From Lachnospiraceae bacterium (lineage in GTDB: Bacteria > Bacillota > Clostridia > Lachnospirales > Lachnospiraceae), in assembly GCA_003447295.1 (NCBI GenBank), contig DLZQ01000004.1:1-64000 (forward strand): a stretch of DNA of 64,000 nt, given 5' to 3'. Positions 26,354 through 33,702 of the stretch are shown here, piece by piece. Each line of letters opens with the position of its first letter. Position 1 is the first letter of the stretch. The translations under genes and the position numbers were made by a program. Under the pieces are notes generated by a model that had not been told where the DNA came from, made no database searches, and was given only the letters and a program-made list of their open reading frames with translations.

Positions 26354-26967
26354 ATGGAACTATCTGAAAAAACAACGGAATTACGAAAAGCAGACGGCAT
26401 AGCACAGGAAGAACTTGCGGAAAAATGCAATGTGAGCAGGCCATATCGAAATGGGAAGCGGATATTGCACTGCCGAAAACGGACAAGCTGCTGCTTTTGG
26501 GGGAGATATTCCATGTTTCCATGGAGGTGCTGCTGAAGGATGAACTGACATTGAGTGAAGTTAGGGAGGTGCATAGTTGTGGGGAGAATGTAGTGTGTGA
26601 AAAGAAAACGGAAATATACGAATACGTGCTGATTAAGGAGAGTGTGACGGACGATTCGATCATCGACCTGCTGAAAGTTCACAAGATCGAATTGTGGAAT
26701 ATCGCCGGAAACCCTAAGTATTGCACTGTATTATTTTTTACCAGTGACAAAAATGATTTTCCGAAACAGATATCCAGAGTGATGCTGTCGGATTCGAACA
26801 GAGGTGTGAACTGGTTTGTGGATTTTAAAGCCGAGAATGAAAAATACATTGTGTTTAAAGATAAAGTGTTGAAATATCAGATTGGGAACCAGGCAGAAAA
26901 AGATAGGGTGAAGGAAGAGTGCTGGAAACTGGGAATCACTGAGAAAGAGATGAAATGGTCGGAATAG
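26354..26967 (+). pseudogene. Frameshifted XRE-family regulator
   Basis: Starts at ATG 26354 after AAAGGAGG with a helix-turn-helix (DGIAQEELAEKCNVSR). The frame then breaks at about 26437-26447: a shift restores QAISKWEADIALPKTDKLLL, VSMEVLLKDEL and a C-terminal domain of about 120 residues that ends at 26967. The expected DNA is CAGGCAGGCC but only CAGGCC is present, so a 4-bp unit of a CAGG tandem pair is missing. It could be a plain pseudogene or a slippage switch. The C-terminal domain has no family I recognise. Confidence 0.8.
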
Positions 26968-27136
26968 AGGAAAAATGAAATCACAAATTAGTGTAAACTT
27001 TTGCATTATTGGTCTATAAAGTGTAATTTATTGGCGATATGCGAAATAGACGAATAGTACCATGCAAATTTGTATATCTTTTACATGGTACTAGGTGGGA
27101 GATTGTGGTATTGTATATCTAGAGGAGGTGCAAATT

Positions 27137-27343
27137 TTGGCCTATTCGGGATACAATGAAGCAAAAAAGAAATGTAATCAAAGATATATAGATAATAACA
27201 ATCTGGTACAAATGAAAATAACGTTGAAAGCCGAGAAGAAAGCACAAATAGTAGAAGCAGCGAAAACCGCAGAATTAAGCATTACACAGTATATCATTGA
27301 CGCAGTGACCGAAAAAATGGATAGAGAAGGAGTGGAGAAGTGA
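27137..27343 (+). CDS. Ribbon-helix-helix-like antitoxin/repressor
   Basis: A 68-aa protein. TTG 27137 is the likely start since GGAGG lies nine bases before it. It begins LAYSGYNEAKKKCNQRYIDN and has the RHH pattern LVQMKITLKAEKKAQIVEAA followed by KTAELSITQYIIDAV, as in Arc-like proteins of mobile elements. Overlaps the DUF4258 gene by four bases. Probably the DNA-binding autorepressor of this three-gene unit. Confidence 0.7.
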   Translation: MAYSGYNEAKKKCNQRYIDNNNLVQMKITLKAEKKAQIVEAAKTAELSITQYIIDAVTEKMDREGVEK

Positions 27344-27654
27344 TTGATATTCAAAAATTGCGTGAATACTACAAGCAACATAGAGTATTTATGAGTGAAC
27401 ACGCAGCAAATAGATGTATACAGAGAGATATCAAACAAAAAGATATTAAGAACTGTATTTTAACAGGAGAAATTATAGAACAGTATCCAGATGATTTTCC
27501 TTGGCCCAGTTGCCTGATTTACGGACATACAACGGACAATAGAGTTGTTCATGTGGTTGCAAGTGATAATGGAGAATATACAAAAATTATAACTGCATAT
27601 TTACCTGATATAAAAACATTTAATAGTGATTTGAAGACAAGGAGGAAAAAGTAG
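27340..27654 (+). CDS. DUF4258 domain protein (toxin-like)
   Basis: A 104-aa protein from GTG. The pattern FMSEHAANRCIQRDIKQKDI, GEIIEQYPDDFPWPSCLIYG and RVVHVVASDNGEYTKIITAY is DUF4258, a fold related to BrnT/RelE-like RNases. Such genes are commonly paired with YgiT-type zinc-finger genes, as here two bases downstream. A toxin role is likely by family context, not proven. Confidence 0.8.
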   Translation: MIDIQKLREYYKQHRVFMSEHAANRCIQRDIKQKDIKNCILTGEIIEQYPDDFPWPSCLIYGHTTDNRVVHVVASDNGEYTKIITAYLPDIKTFNSDLKTRRKK

Positions 27655-27656
27655 TT

Positions 27657-27887
27657 ATGAAATGTTTATCTTGTAAAAGTGGAAATATGGAAGAATCGAC
27701 GACAACTTATACGGCAGTCTTGAAAAATTGTATTTTGATAATTAAAAATGTACCATGCATGAAATGTGAGCAGTGTGGAGAGGTGCTATACAATACTGAT
27801 ATTTTGGAAAAAATAGATGATATTATTGCAATGGCTGAGAAGATGGCTAGTGAGGTTTCCATCATCGACTATTCAAAAGTTGCCTAA
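27657..27887 (+). CDS. YgiT-type zinc finger protein (MqsA-like antitoxin)
   Basis: A 76-aa protein with two CxxC pairs: MKCLSCKSGNME and VPCMKCEQCGEVLY, forming the YgiT/MqsA N-terminal zinc finger. The C-terminal helix-turn-helix of full MqsA is missing, so the RHH protein upstream may supply DNA binding. A terminator ends the operon. Confidence 0.85.
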   Translation: MKCLSCKSGNMEESTTTYTAVLKNCILIIKNVPCMKCEQCGEVLYNTDILEKIDDIIAMAEKMASEVSIIDYSKVA

Positions 27888-27893
27888 GACATA

Positions 27894-27938
27894 AATAACC
27901 GCCCAAAGTCTAAGAAGCTGAGAGCGGTTATTCTGTTT
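27894..27938 (+). terminator. Terminator of the DUF4258-YgiT operon
   Basis: AATAACCGC (27894-27902) pairs with GCGGTTATT (27924-27932), followed by CTGTTTTATT. Confidence 0.75.
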
Positions 27939-28196
27939 TATTAGAATTTAAGTTATATTAAATGTTATATTCTGCATTAAAAGTTACCGATTTTCTTCTA
28001 ACGGATAATAAAGTAAAAGCGAAAAACGAAATAATAAAAGAATTGCTGAACTGAGAGTAAAGCTGTGATACTAAATGAGATACCTATATTCGTAGCTAAG
28101 TTATCTTGATTACTTTTTTGATTACCTTGTGATTATCTTACAAAAAAGAAAGTGCCAAAACCCAGTAAAACTAAGGCTTTGACACTAACCCCTAAA

Positions 28197-28216
28197 TCGG
28201 AGTGGCGGGATTCGAA
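28197..28216 (-). repeat. tRNA-Pro-like 3' tail, presumed prophage attL
   Basis: On the minus strand the sequence TTCGAATCCCGCCACTCCGA is the T-loop, T-stem 3' strand, acceptor 3' strand and discriminator of a tRNA with CGGAGTG acceptor, typical for tRNA-Pro. The 5' half of the tRNA is absent. Such tails remain when an integrase recombines within a tRNA gene. The intact tRNA should be at the right prophage end, outside the window. The flanking 27939-28371 contains no gene. Confidence 0.7.
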
Positions 28217-28334
28217 CTCGTAAAATAATTTCTTGCTAAAAGCCGAAAATACGGCAAACACTGATAAACACTGGGGTTGCTGTTACGCTTGAAATACATA
28301 TTATGCAATAAAAATACGCTTTTCACACATGTTT

Positions 28335-28363
28335 TGCAACATGATGCAACATGAAATGCAACA
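28335..28363. repeat. Direct repeats beside integrase (arm-type sites)
   Basis: TGCAACATGA occurs twice in tandem (28335-28344, 28345-28354) and TGCAACA again at 28357-28363, just beyond the int stop codon and about 120 bases from the tRNA tail. The position fits integrase arm-binding repeats. Confidence 0.55.
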
Positions 28364-28371
28364 CGGAATAC

Positions 28372-29607
28372 TCAGACCGGGATCTTATTATCTTCCGCAA
28401 ATTTTAAGAACTCTTCTTGGTTTTTTATGCTGTCTTCCTTATCAAAAAGAATGAGCCATGCTCTATATTTTTTCCAGGGCATATTAGAAGCAGCATTGAC
28501 AATATTGTCAAAGAAATTGTCTACAGTGTCATCTACTTCGATACGAGCCTGCGGAAATGTCTGTGTGTATACTCTTTTCATCGTAGCTTCTGTTTTCCAA
28601 CCGCCACGCTCCTGTGCGTATTTAGTAGGAATTTGGAGCAATGCCATAACGGATGCATTTACATGCCGGAGATCATGAAATGTCATGTGATGAAAGCGGT
28701 GCTCATTTAGGAACTTTATCCATTTATGGTAGAGCTGGGCTTCTGTGAATGGAACCAACGTATCACCGGGGACTTTATCTATCAGATCCTTTATATAGGG
28801 CGGGATCCGGTGCGTGCGGTTTCGATATTCGTTTTTTGCAATATCTTTGCGTATATCCTGATTATCCACAACGATGACGACTTCCGCGATTCGAATGTGA
28901 TCTCCATTGATTGATTTTGATTTCGTCAAGCCACGAATCTCGGACATCGAAAAACTAAGCCAGGCAGCCAACAAGACAGCCAGCTCGATATCATTTCCCT
29001 TGATGGCAGGAAGTAATTTTTCCGCAGGGATTAACTCAGGAACCCTATTTTGAACGTTTGGAAGTTCGAGTTCTTTTAGAATATGCTGCAAATCATCATT
29101 TCCGTATTTGTTAAGCACGGCGGTAATAAGTCCCCATTCATTATGTAGGCGCTTTGGGGATAATGTTACATTCTTTTTACGCTTGCAGGGTCTCTGCGCT
29201 TCCATATCTATGGCTTCCTGGAGCAGATCTTTATCCATGTCTTTCAATGGGATTTGCATAAGATCTTGAAATCCATTTTGCTGGATACAACGATAGTCTT
29301 TTATTGTTGCCGGCGATCTGTTTAACCGAATGCACCGATCAACATATTTATCGATAGATTCGGTGAGGGACAGATTCAGATTACTTACTTTTTTCTTTAA
29401 TATTTTTTTCTTATTTAGTTGGAACTCTGCAGCGAGAAATTCAGCTTCTTTTCTTGTTGGAGCAGTAAAAGACTCATAGATTCGATGCGTGTCCTGCGTA
29501 CCATCTGGCAGCATAGCAGGGGATCCGTCCAGATTATAAAGTGGCTCCGAGTGACTGTAGGCTTTACAATTCCAGTTTCCACTGGGAAGCTTACGGGCTT
29601 TTGCCAT
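28372..29607 (-). CDS. int: Phage tyrosine integrase
   Basis: A 411-aa site-specific recombinase. The N-terminal region (KARKLPSGNWNCKAYSHSEP) is the arm-binding type, then a SAM-like core-binding domain, then the catalytic domain with Arg in SFSMSEIRGL, the H-x-x-R box in FHDLRHVNAS, Trp in ERGGWKTEATMKRVY and Tyr in that same segment. It joins phage and host attachment sites. It is transcribed toward the left prophage end, next to the tRNA tail. GGAGGATGATAC precedes the ATG on the minus strand. Confidence 0.95.
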   Translation of the reverse strand: MAKARKLPSGNWNCKAYSHSEPLYNLDGSPAMLPDGTQDTHRIYESFTAPTRKEAEFLAAEFQLNKKKILKKKVSNLNLSLTESIDKYVDRCIRLNRSPATIKDYRCIQQNGFQDLMQIPLKDMDKDLLQEAIDMEAQRPCKRKKNVTLSPKRLHNEWGLITAVLNKYGNDDLQHILKELELPNVQNRVPELIPAEKLLPAIKGNDIELAVLLAAWLSFSMSEIRGLTKSKSINGDHIRIAEVVIVVDNQDIRKDIAKNEYRNRTHRIPPYIKDLIDKVPGDTLVPFTEAQLYHKWIKFLNEHRFHHMTFHDLRHVNASVMALLQIPTKYAQERGGWKTEATMKRVYTQTFPQARIEVDDTVDNFFDNIVNAASNMPWKKYRAWLILFDKEDSIKNQEEFLKFAEDNKIPV

Positions 29608-29638
29608 AGTATCATCCTCCTAAAAATGGGCATAAAAA

Positions 29639-29757
29639 TGCCCGGTGGGTTGTAATTTCACCGGGAAGATGATACAATCAGCTTGTGTAGGGCTATTGCA
29701 TCGGATCCCGATGTAATTCCTTTGCCGCTCCTGGTTGGCGCCGGGGGCGGTCTTTTA
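29639..29757. other. Two hairpins between int and lysogeny genes
   Basis: CCCGGTG...CACCGGG lies at about 29641-29666, and CCGCTCC...GGGGCGG with a T-rich tail (TCTTTTATTTTATT) ends at about 29760. The second looks like a plus-strand terminator, which would stop stray transcription leaving the host side. Confidence 0.4.
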
Positions 29758-29759
29758 TT

Positions 29760-30671
29760 TTATTCGATTATGTCAATATAGTACGCTTTAAAACTAGGAA
29801 CATCTTCTTTGGTGCCAGTTAAGGCTCTGGTTACTGTTTCAGTGCCGGCAAATTCTCCATATACTTCAATTATGTCATCCTGAAGAAGCTTTGTATCGTC
29901 ATCGATTCGTTCATCATACATGAAATACTCATCATCAAGGTATAGATCGTAGCCGCTGGTATCTGTATATACTCTGTAATATTCATTACTATCAAACAAA
30001 CCGCCCTGAAGAATCTGGCTAATCTTTACCTTTAACTTAATGCGCTTTCCGATATTGTCATCAGGATATCTTGCTAAGTCTTTATAATCGGGCTCCTCAC
30101 AAGATGCCATGAACTCTTCTTTTGTTTCAGCAGGAGTCGGTTCTGGAGTGGGAGCTTCTGTGGGTTCAGGAGTTGCAACAGTATTTTCTTCTTTGACAGT
30201 AGAATCAGTTTTGTTGGATGCTGTTGCAGACGCTTCTGAAGAAGCAGAAGGCGTGGTAGATGATGTATCATCGTTATTGCCCCAAATATAAGCACCGAGT
30301 ACCAGTGCAATAATGGCAATTACAATACCAGCCTTCGCTAATCCGTTTTTGTATGCTTTGTTTCTTAAAGCGATGATACACAGGATTAAGCCAATAAAAG
30401 GGAATACCGGAACGCAGAAAATCAAGCTGAGTATAAAACCGGTTACAGCCATTTTAGAATTTTTCTTTTTCGGTTCCGATGTTGGTGCCGCAGGAGTCGG
30501 AGTTACAGAAACTGCCTGTGGTACAGGTTGAGGAGTGGGCGAAGATGCAGCCTTTGGAGCTTCTACCTGAGAGGAAACCTGTGAAAACTCTACAGGACAG
30601 CCACAGTTTGGACATTTGTCCGCTTTGTCGGAAAATTCCTTTCCGCATTCTTTACATACAATTAAAGCCAT
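29760..30671 (-). CDS. Zinc-ribbon membrane protein of the lysogeny module
   Basis: A 303-aa protein. Residues 1-28 are a zinc ribbon (CKECGKEFSDKADKCPNCGC). A Pro/Thr linker follows, then two membrane helices (about 73-125; GFILSLIFCVPVFPFIGLIL and IVIAIIALVLGAYIWG), an acidic Ser/Thr/Pro-rich stretch, and a C-terminal beta domain (KIKLKVKISQILQGG-like, OB-fold style). Similar zinc-ribbon/DUF4190 proteins sit in the lysogeny region of many Firmicutes prophages. A role in superinfection exclusion is possible but unproven. Made from the minus-strand transcript after repressor and ImmA genes. Confidence 0.75.
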   Translation of the reverse strand: MALIVCKECGKEFSDKADKCPNCGCPVEFSQVSSQVEAPKAASSPTPQPVPQAVSVTPTPAAPTSEPKKKNSKMAVTGFILSLIFCVPVFPFIGLILCIIALRNKAYKNGLAKAGIVIAIIALVLGAYIWGNNDDTSSTTPSASSEASATASNKTDSTVKEENTVATPEPTEAPTPEPTPAETKEEFMASCEEPDYKDLARYPDDNIGKRIKLKVKISQILQGGLFDSNEYYRVYTDTSGYDLYLDDEYFMYDERIDDDTKLLQDDIIEVYGEFAGTETVTRALTGTKEDVPSFKAYYIDIIE

Positions 30672-30705
30672 AATAAAATCCCCTTTCTCATAGGTGTTTT
30701 GTTAT

Positions 30706-31182
30706 TTATATCAACTCCAGCACGGATAATCCCGGCTCGAAGAAGATAACATAGTTATCAAATTTGGTATAGATTCCATACTTGCTCCGATAGCATTGAA
30801 GAGCTTCTAGCAGAAATTCCTCAGTCACACCTAGGTGCTCTGCCATATCATATGCTGTTTGGCATCCCTCTTTGTAGCAGGAGATGATACCATGTAATCC
30901 GATCAGCTTATTATATCCCCAGAGCCGTGCGCGTAGTTCCTGCTTGCGGTTGGTGGTGTCGGATAGCTCCAGTATAATTCCTTCGGTCGTGTGATAATGC
31001 CCCAGTTCTTCCGAAAGCACACACGCTTTTTCGGCGTCGGTATTCAAACTGTCGCTGACAGCAATATTTCCATCACAGTATAACCCCTTTATTCTAGGAC
31101 TGCGAAATTTGCGATCGTAAATAGCAACTCCTTCCGCATCCGGAGAGGAGGCAAGTCTTTCATAAGTAGTCAAATATATCAC
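30706..31182 (-). CDS. ImmA/IrrE-family metallopeptidase
   Basis: A 158-aa COG2856 protein. The active-site helix reads VLSEELGHYHTTEG; the first zinc His of HExxH is replaced by Glu (EELGH), a variant that is common in phage homologues, so activity is not excluded. In ICEBs1 of Bacillus the homologous ImmA cleaves the XRE repressor to cause induction. Here too it lies directly after the repressor gene in the same transcript, so the same role is likely. Confidence 0.85.
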   Translation of the reverse strand: MIYLTTYERLASSPDAEGVAIYDRKFRSPRIKGLYCDGNIAVSDSLNTDAEKACVLSEELGHYHTTEGIILELSDTTNRKQELRARLWGYNKLIGLHGIISCYKEGCQTAYDMAEHLGVTEEFLLEALQCYRSKYGIYTKFDNYVIFFEPGLSVLELI

Positions 31183-31224
31183 CCTTCTTCACAATAGCAA
31201 ACCATAAGTCCTATTTAAAGGACT

Positions 31225-31533
31225 TTATTTCCTTTTGTTTTTGACAAATTCTGCAAATTGACGGATCTCGTCAAGCTCATCTTCTGTAAATTCGGAACCA
31301 TCAAAGTGAGCAGCAAGTGTATGAGGTTCGTCTTCAATTCCAAGTAAATCATCAGCCGATACAGACAAGAGATCGGCTAGTTTCTTTATTGTCTGAACAC
31401 TAGGCTCCCTATTTCCACTTTCATATAATGAGTAAGTTGATTTTGCTACTCCTATATTTTCAGCAACTTCTTTTTGGGAGTATCCCCTTCTCATTCTTGC
31501 ATTTCGTAAATTTTCATTAAAGTTGTCACCCAT
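31225..31533 (-). CDS. XRE/cI-like phage repressor
   Basis: A 102-aa repressor. ATG 31533 follows AAAGGAGG; a longer frame upstream is rejected. The helix-turn-helix is YSQKEVAENIGVAKSTYSLY, and a short acidic C-terminal tail (FTEDELDEIRQFAEFVKNKR) resembles the oligomerisation region of ImmR-like repressors. It would bind the TTTGC-N5-GCAAA dyads of the intergenic switch, hold down the lytic promoter and regulate itself. Confidence 0.9.
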   Translation of the reverse strand: MGDNFNENLRNARMRRGYSQKEVAENIGVAKSTYSLYESGNREPSVQTIKKLADLLSVSADDLLGIEDEPHTLAAHFDGSEFTEDELDEIRQFAEFVKNKRK

Positions 31534-31557
31534 AATGGAACCTCCTTTATATAAACC

Positions 31558-31586
31558 ATTATATTTAGTAGCTGCAAACATGTCAA
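31558..31586 (-). promoter_or_regulatory. Lysogeny (repressor) promoter
   Basis: On the minus strand: TTGACA (31586-31581), 17-bp spacer, TATAAT (31563-31558). Operator O0 (31564-31578) lies inside the spacer. Confidence 0.9.
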
Positions 31587-31671
31587 TAAAAAAGTTTGCA
31601 AAAAGCAAAGAAAAGTATTGACAAGTTTGCTAACGGCAATTATATTATAATTACAGTTTGCAGATTGCAAA
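31564..31671. promoter_or_regulatory. Four-operator lysis/lysogeny switch
   Basis: Dyads of the form TTTGC-N5-GCAAA: O0 TTTAG-TAGCT-GCAAA (31564-31578), O1 TTTGC-AAAAA-GCAAA (31595-31609), O2 TTTGC-TAACG-GCAAT (31626-31640), O3 TTTGC-AGATT-GCAAA (31657-31671). Their centres are at 31571, 31602, 31633 and 31664: 31 bp apart each time, about three helical turns. O1 and O3 are perfect; O0 and O2, which sit inside the two promoter spacers, each carry mismatches. Confidence 0.9.
31618..31646 (+). promoter_or_regulatory. Early lytic promoter
   Basis: TTGACA (31618-31623), 17-bp spacer, TATATT (31641-31646). O2 fills the spacer. Confidence 0.9.
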
Positions 31672-31693
31672 CAGCAAGAAAGGAGACGAGAAA

Positions 31694-31888
31694 TTGTTTA
31701 GAAATCTTGAAGCTGAACAAGCACGAAATGGTTTGACCAACGCAGATATGGGTGAAAAATTGGGAATTTCTAGAGTGTCTTATGAAAATAAGAAAAAATC
31801 TGGGAAATTTACAACATTTGAAATTAAAGCACTTTGCAAATTATTCAAATGCAAATTTGATTACCTTTTTGCAACAGATCAGCAGTAG
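31694..31888 (+). CDS. Cro-like HTH protein
   Basis: A 64-aa protein. TTG 31694 is preferred since AAAGGAG lies eight bases before it; an in-frame ATG at 31658 would lie within operator O3. The helix-turn-helix is LTNADMGEKLGISRVSYENK. First gene of the lytic transcript, opposite the repressor, so it is likely the Cro-type competitor for the same operators. Confidence 0.85.
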   Translation: MFRNLEAEQARNGLTNADMGEKLGISRVSYENKKKSGKFTTFEIKALCKLFKCKFDYLFATDQQ

Positions 31889-31905
31889 GGAAGGAGGAAT
31901 AACCA

Positions 31906-32193
31906 ATGCTGGACAAAATCAACATTCTGGGTGTGACATATCAGATCATGGAAGTAGAAGTAGTCAATAAGGAAGAACCGCGAAAAGGAGAAATTGATTT
32001 TCTCACTGGTGTTATCAAGATTGACAAGAATATGCCACAGGAACTGAAAGAGCAGGTGCTAATGCATGAGATTCTGCATGCAGTATGTGATCTGCTTGGG
32101 TATGAGAAACTTTGTTTTGATGAAAAAAAGGTGCAAGGCCTTGCGACAGCCTTACACCAGATTTTCAGGTCACAGACTATTTTTTCTTCTTAG
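31906..32193 (+). CDS. Small ImmA-like metallopeptidase
   Basis: A 95-aa phage protein with a proper zinc motif in VLMHEILHAVCDLLGYE. Such short HExxH proteins occur in the early region of many Firmicutes phages; function unknown. GGAAGGAGGAAT precedes the ATG. Its 3' end overlaps by 17 bases the convergent small gene at 32177-32317. Confidence 0.75.
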   Translation: MLDKINILGVTYQIMEVEVVNKEEPRKGEIDFLTGVIKIDKNMPQELKEQVLMHEILHAVCDLLGYEKLCFDEKKVQGLATALHQIFRSQTIFSS

Positions 32194-32317
32194 AAGGTGT
32201 CTGAGACAGAGCACTTCCGGCAGCAGTTTTGGAAGCCTTGCTGGTCCGACCGTCACGAAGAACCTTAGAGGCAGCAGAAGCAGCGCGAGTGGAAGTCTGT
32301 TTTGTGTTTCTGGGCAT
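32177..32317 (-). CDS. Small basic protein on opposite strand, 46 aa
   Basis: Minus-strand gene MPRNTKQTSTRAASAASKVL ... SALSQTPSKKKK, with a strong site GAAAGGAGGTAATAACC before the ATG. This Ser/Lys/Thr-rich peptide family is widespread in bacteria and phages, of unknown role. It has its own promoter at 32367-32395 and runs against the early operon. Confidence 0.8.
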   Translation of the reverse strand: MPRNTKQTSTRAASAASKVLRDGRTSKASKTAAGSALSQTPSKKKK

Positions 32318-32366
32318 GGTTATTACCTCCTTTCTAAATAGCGTTGGGAACATTTGTTCTAATTAC

Positions 32367-32395
32367 ATTATAAGAAAACGGTATTGACTGTGCAA
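32367..32395 (-). promoter_or_regulatory. Promoter of the 46-aa basic protein
   Basis: On the minus strand: TTGCAC (32395-32390), 17-bp spacer, TATAAT (32372-32367). Confidence 0.75.
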
Positions 32396-32406
32396 TATTG
32401 GAATTA

Positions 32407-32422
32407 TTTCGATTTATCGAAA
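32407..32422. promoter_or_regulatory. Inverted repeat, possible operator
   Basis: TTTCGA-TTTA-TCGAAA, a perfect 6-bp dyad 35 bases before the next gene and upstream of the minus-strand promoter. Confidence 0.45.
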
Positions 32423-32456
32423 TGGGTATCTTGGAAAAACGAAGGGAAGTGAAAAA

Positions 32457-32750
32457 ATGCCGAAATCGAATTTCTTAAAGACGGAAGAATCCCGTAAAAA
32501 TTATGCATCCAGAGCTAAGGCAGGGATCCTGCGTCATATGGCATTGCGCAATGTGTCTGAAGCTAAGATAGCTGTCCGGCAGAATGTGCAGGCGCGGACG
32601 ATATCGAACCGAATTGAGGACCCGGGATCCATGCGGCTGAGAGACTTGTGGGACCTTGCCGAGATCCTGAATGCTCCGGTCGGAGAACTGGCTGGCGGAG
32701 ATCTGCCGGAGGAAATGATGGCAAAGCTAATGCAGATGAAATTTGACTAA
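32457..32750 (+). CDS. Putative phage DNA-binding protein, 97 aa
   Basis: Start after GAAGGGAAGTG. The middle (VSEAKIAVRQNVQARTISNR, IEDPGSMRLRDLWDLAEIL) is compatible with a helix-turn-helix; the end is acidic. It resembles small XRE-like early regulators of Firmicutes phages. Early-operon gene; function inferred only from fold-like pattern and position. Confidence 0.6.
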   Translation: MPKSNFLKTEESRKNYASRAKAGILRHMALRNVSEAKIAVRQNVQARTISNRIEDPGSMRLRDLWDLAEILNAPVGELAGGDLPEEMMAKLMQMKFD

Positions 32751-32888
32751 AGATTTCGTGCCGTGCCCTGTACGTGGTGTTTCTGACAGCACCACCTCCC
32801 CTCTTATTAGCCTTTTTAGTGTGGTGTCCAGTGTGGTAACTGGGCATCACGTAGAGGGTGCGGACAAGCATCGGGAAGGAGGTAGAAA

Positions 32889-33062
32889 GTGAAAAAGATA
32901 TTTAATCTGTCAAATCTGTACGGAGCCGCAGCATTTTTATTGCTGTTTATTCTTCCGGCAGGATTTGCAGGGGCAGAAATGTACATATCCGCACTGACAT
33001 GTGCGGGAATAGGTGGCGCATGCGCGTACCGGTCCATGAAAGAAGATGGACAAATAAAATAG
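32889..33062 (+). CDS. Small membrane protein, 57 aa
   Basis: GTG start after GGAGGTAGAAA. Two hydrophobic segments (YGAAAFLLLFILPAGFAG and MYISALTCAGIGGACAY) separated by a short turn and a basic/acidic tail MKEDGQIK. Unknown early phage membrane protein. A hairpin with GGATCC arms (33062-33092) follows. Confidence 0.65.
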   Translation: MKKIFNLSNLYGAAAFLLLFILPAGFAGAEMYISALTCAGIGGACAYRSMKEDGQIK

Positions 33063-33154
33063 GATCCCGCACCGACCAAAGCAAGGGATCCTACTAAACA
33101 ACACGCAAATGCTATTTATGTGCCTATTATACGGCACGGAAAGGAAAATGTCAA

Positions 33155-33370
33155 ATGAGCAATGATAAGGACCGGTTGGAAGAACTGGAGAAGTTGGAAT
33201 GCTGTGTGGCAAATGTAATACACCACATTATTCTCGGTGATTTTACCGAAGATGATATTTTGTCGGAACTGAGTACCAAGGAAACACTGCGGAGAGCCTA
33301 TTGCTTGCTTCAGAATGACGATAAGGCGCGGAAGTTAAAGTATCAGGAGGCAGAAAATGTACCGGTATAG
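33155..33370 (+). CDS. Hypothetical phage protein, 71 aa
   Basis: Acidic, helical (MSNDKDRLEELEKLECCVAN, then EDDILSELSTKETLRRAYCL). No motif recognised. Overlaps the next gene by 14 bases, so both are part of the early operon. Confidence 0.65.
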   Translation: MSNDKDRLEELEKLECCVANVIHHIILGDFTEDDILSELSTKETLRRAYCLLQNDDKARKLKYQEAENVPV

Positions 33371-33557
33371 GTGTTATGCCTGTGGTGGCATGTGCGATGC
33401 CGGAGAACTCGAAAACGGTGTCTGTTATGACTGCCGCCAAGAGGATATCCGGAGGATGGAAGCACGGAGCTTGCAGAAGAGGAAGGAACTCAATCAGCTG
33501 CTCAAAGCAAAGTATGCGGAGCAGGCTGACGGACAGATGGTGATGAAATATGGATAA
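33357..33557 (+). CDS. Zinc-ribbon-like phage protein, 66 aa
   Basis: Residues 1-30 have CYACGGMCDAGELENGVCYDC, two Cys pairs that likely bind zinc, followed by a basic helix. GGAGGCAG precedes the ATG. Small early protein of unknown role. Confidence 0.7.
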   Translation: MYRYRCYACGGMCDAGELENGVCYDCRQEDIRRMEARSLQKRKELNQLLKAKYAEQADGQMVMKYG

Positions 33558-33702
33558 TGTGATGGAACAAGAACTGGTGGAGCTTGGTCTCCACCGGGAG
33601 GACCTTTATAAGAGACAGCATGAAGCGTATGAACAGGAGGAAAGAAACAATGGAGAATTACGAAGTACAGGTACAACAGCAGACAGGAAAGATCACCTGT
33701 GA
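33550..33702 (+). CDS. Possible overlapping small ORF, 50 aa
   Basis: MDNVMEQELVELGLHREDLY ... It overlaps the zinc-ribbon gene by 8 bases and the DUF1351 gene by 53. Highly charged helix. Could be a real short phage gene or chance. Confidence 0.35.
   Translation: MDNVMEQELVELGLHREDLYKRQHEAYEQEERNNGELRSTGTTADRKDHL

Noticed and set aside
27203-27212. Third TTGGTACAAA-like late box (CTGGTACAAA)
   Set aside because: It lies inside a coding sequence outside the prophage and lacks the second box at 18 bases.
28326-28363. TGCAACA repeats as a CRISPR or satellite array
   Set aside because: Only two to three short units without spacers, beside int: better read as integrase arm sites.
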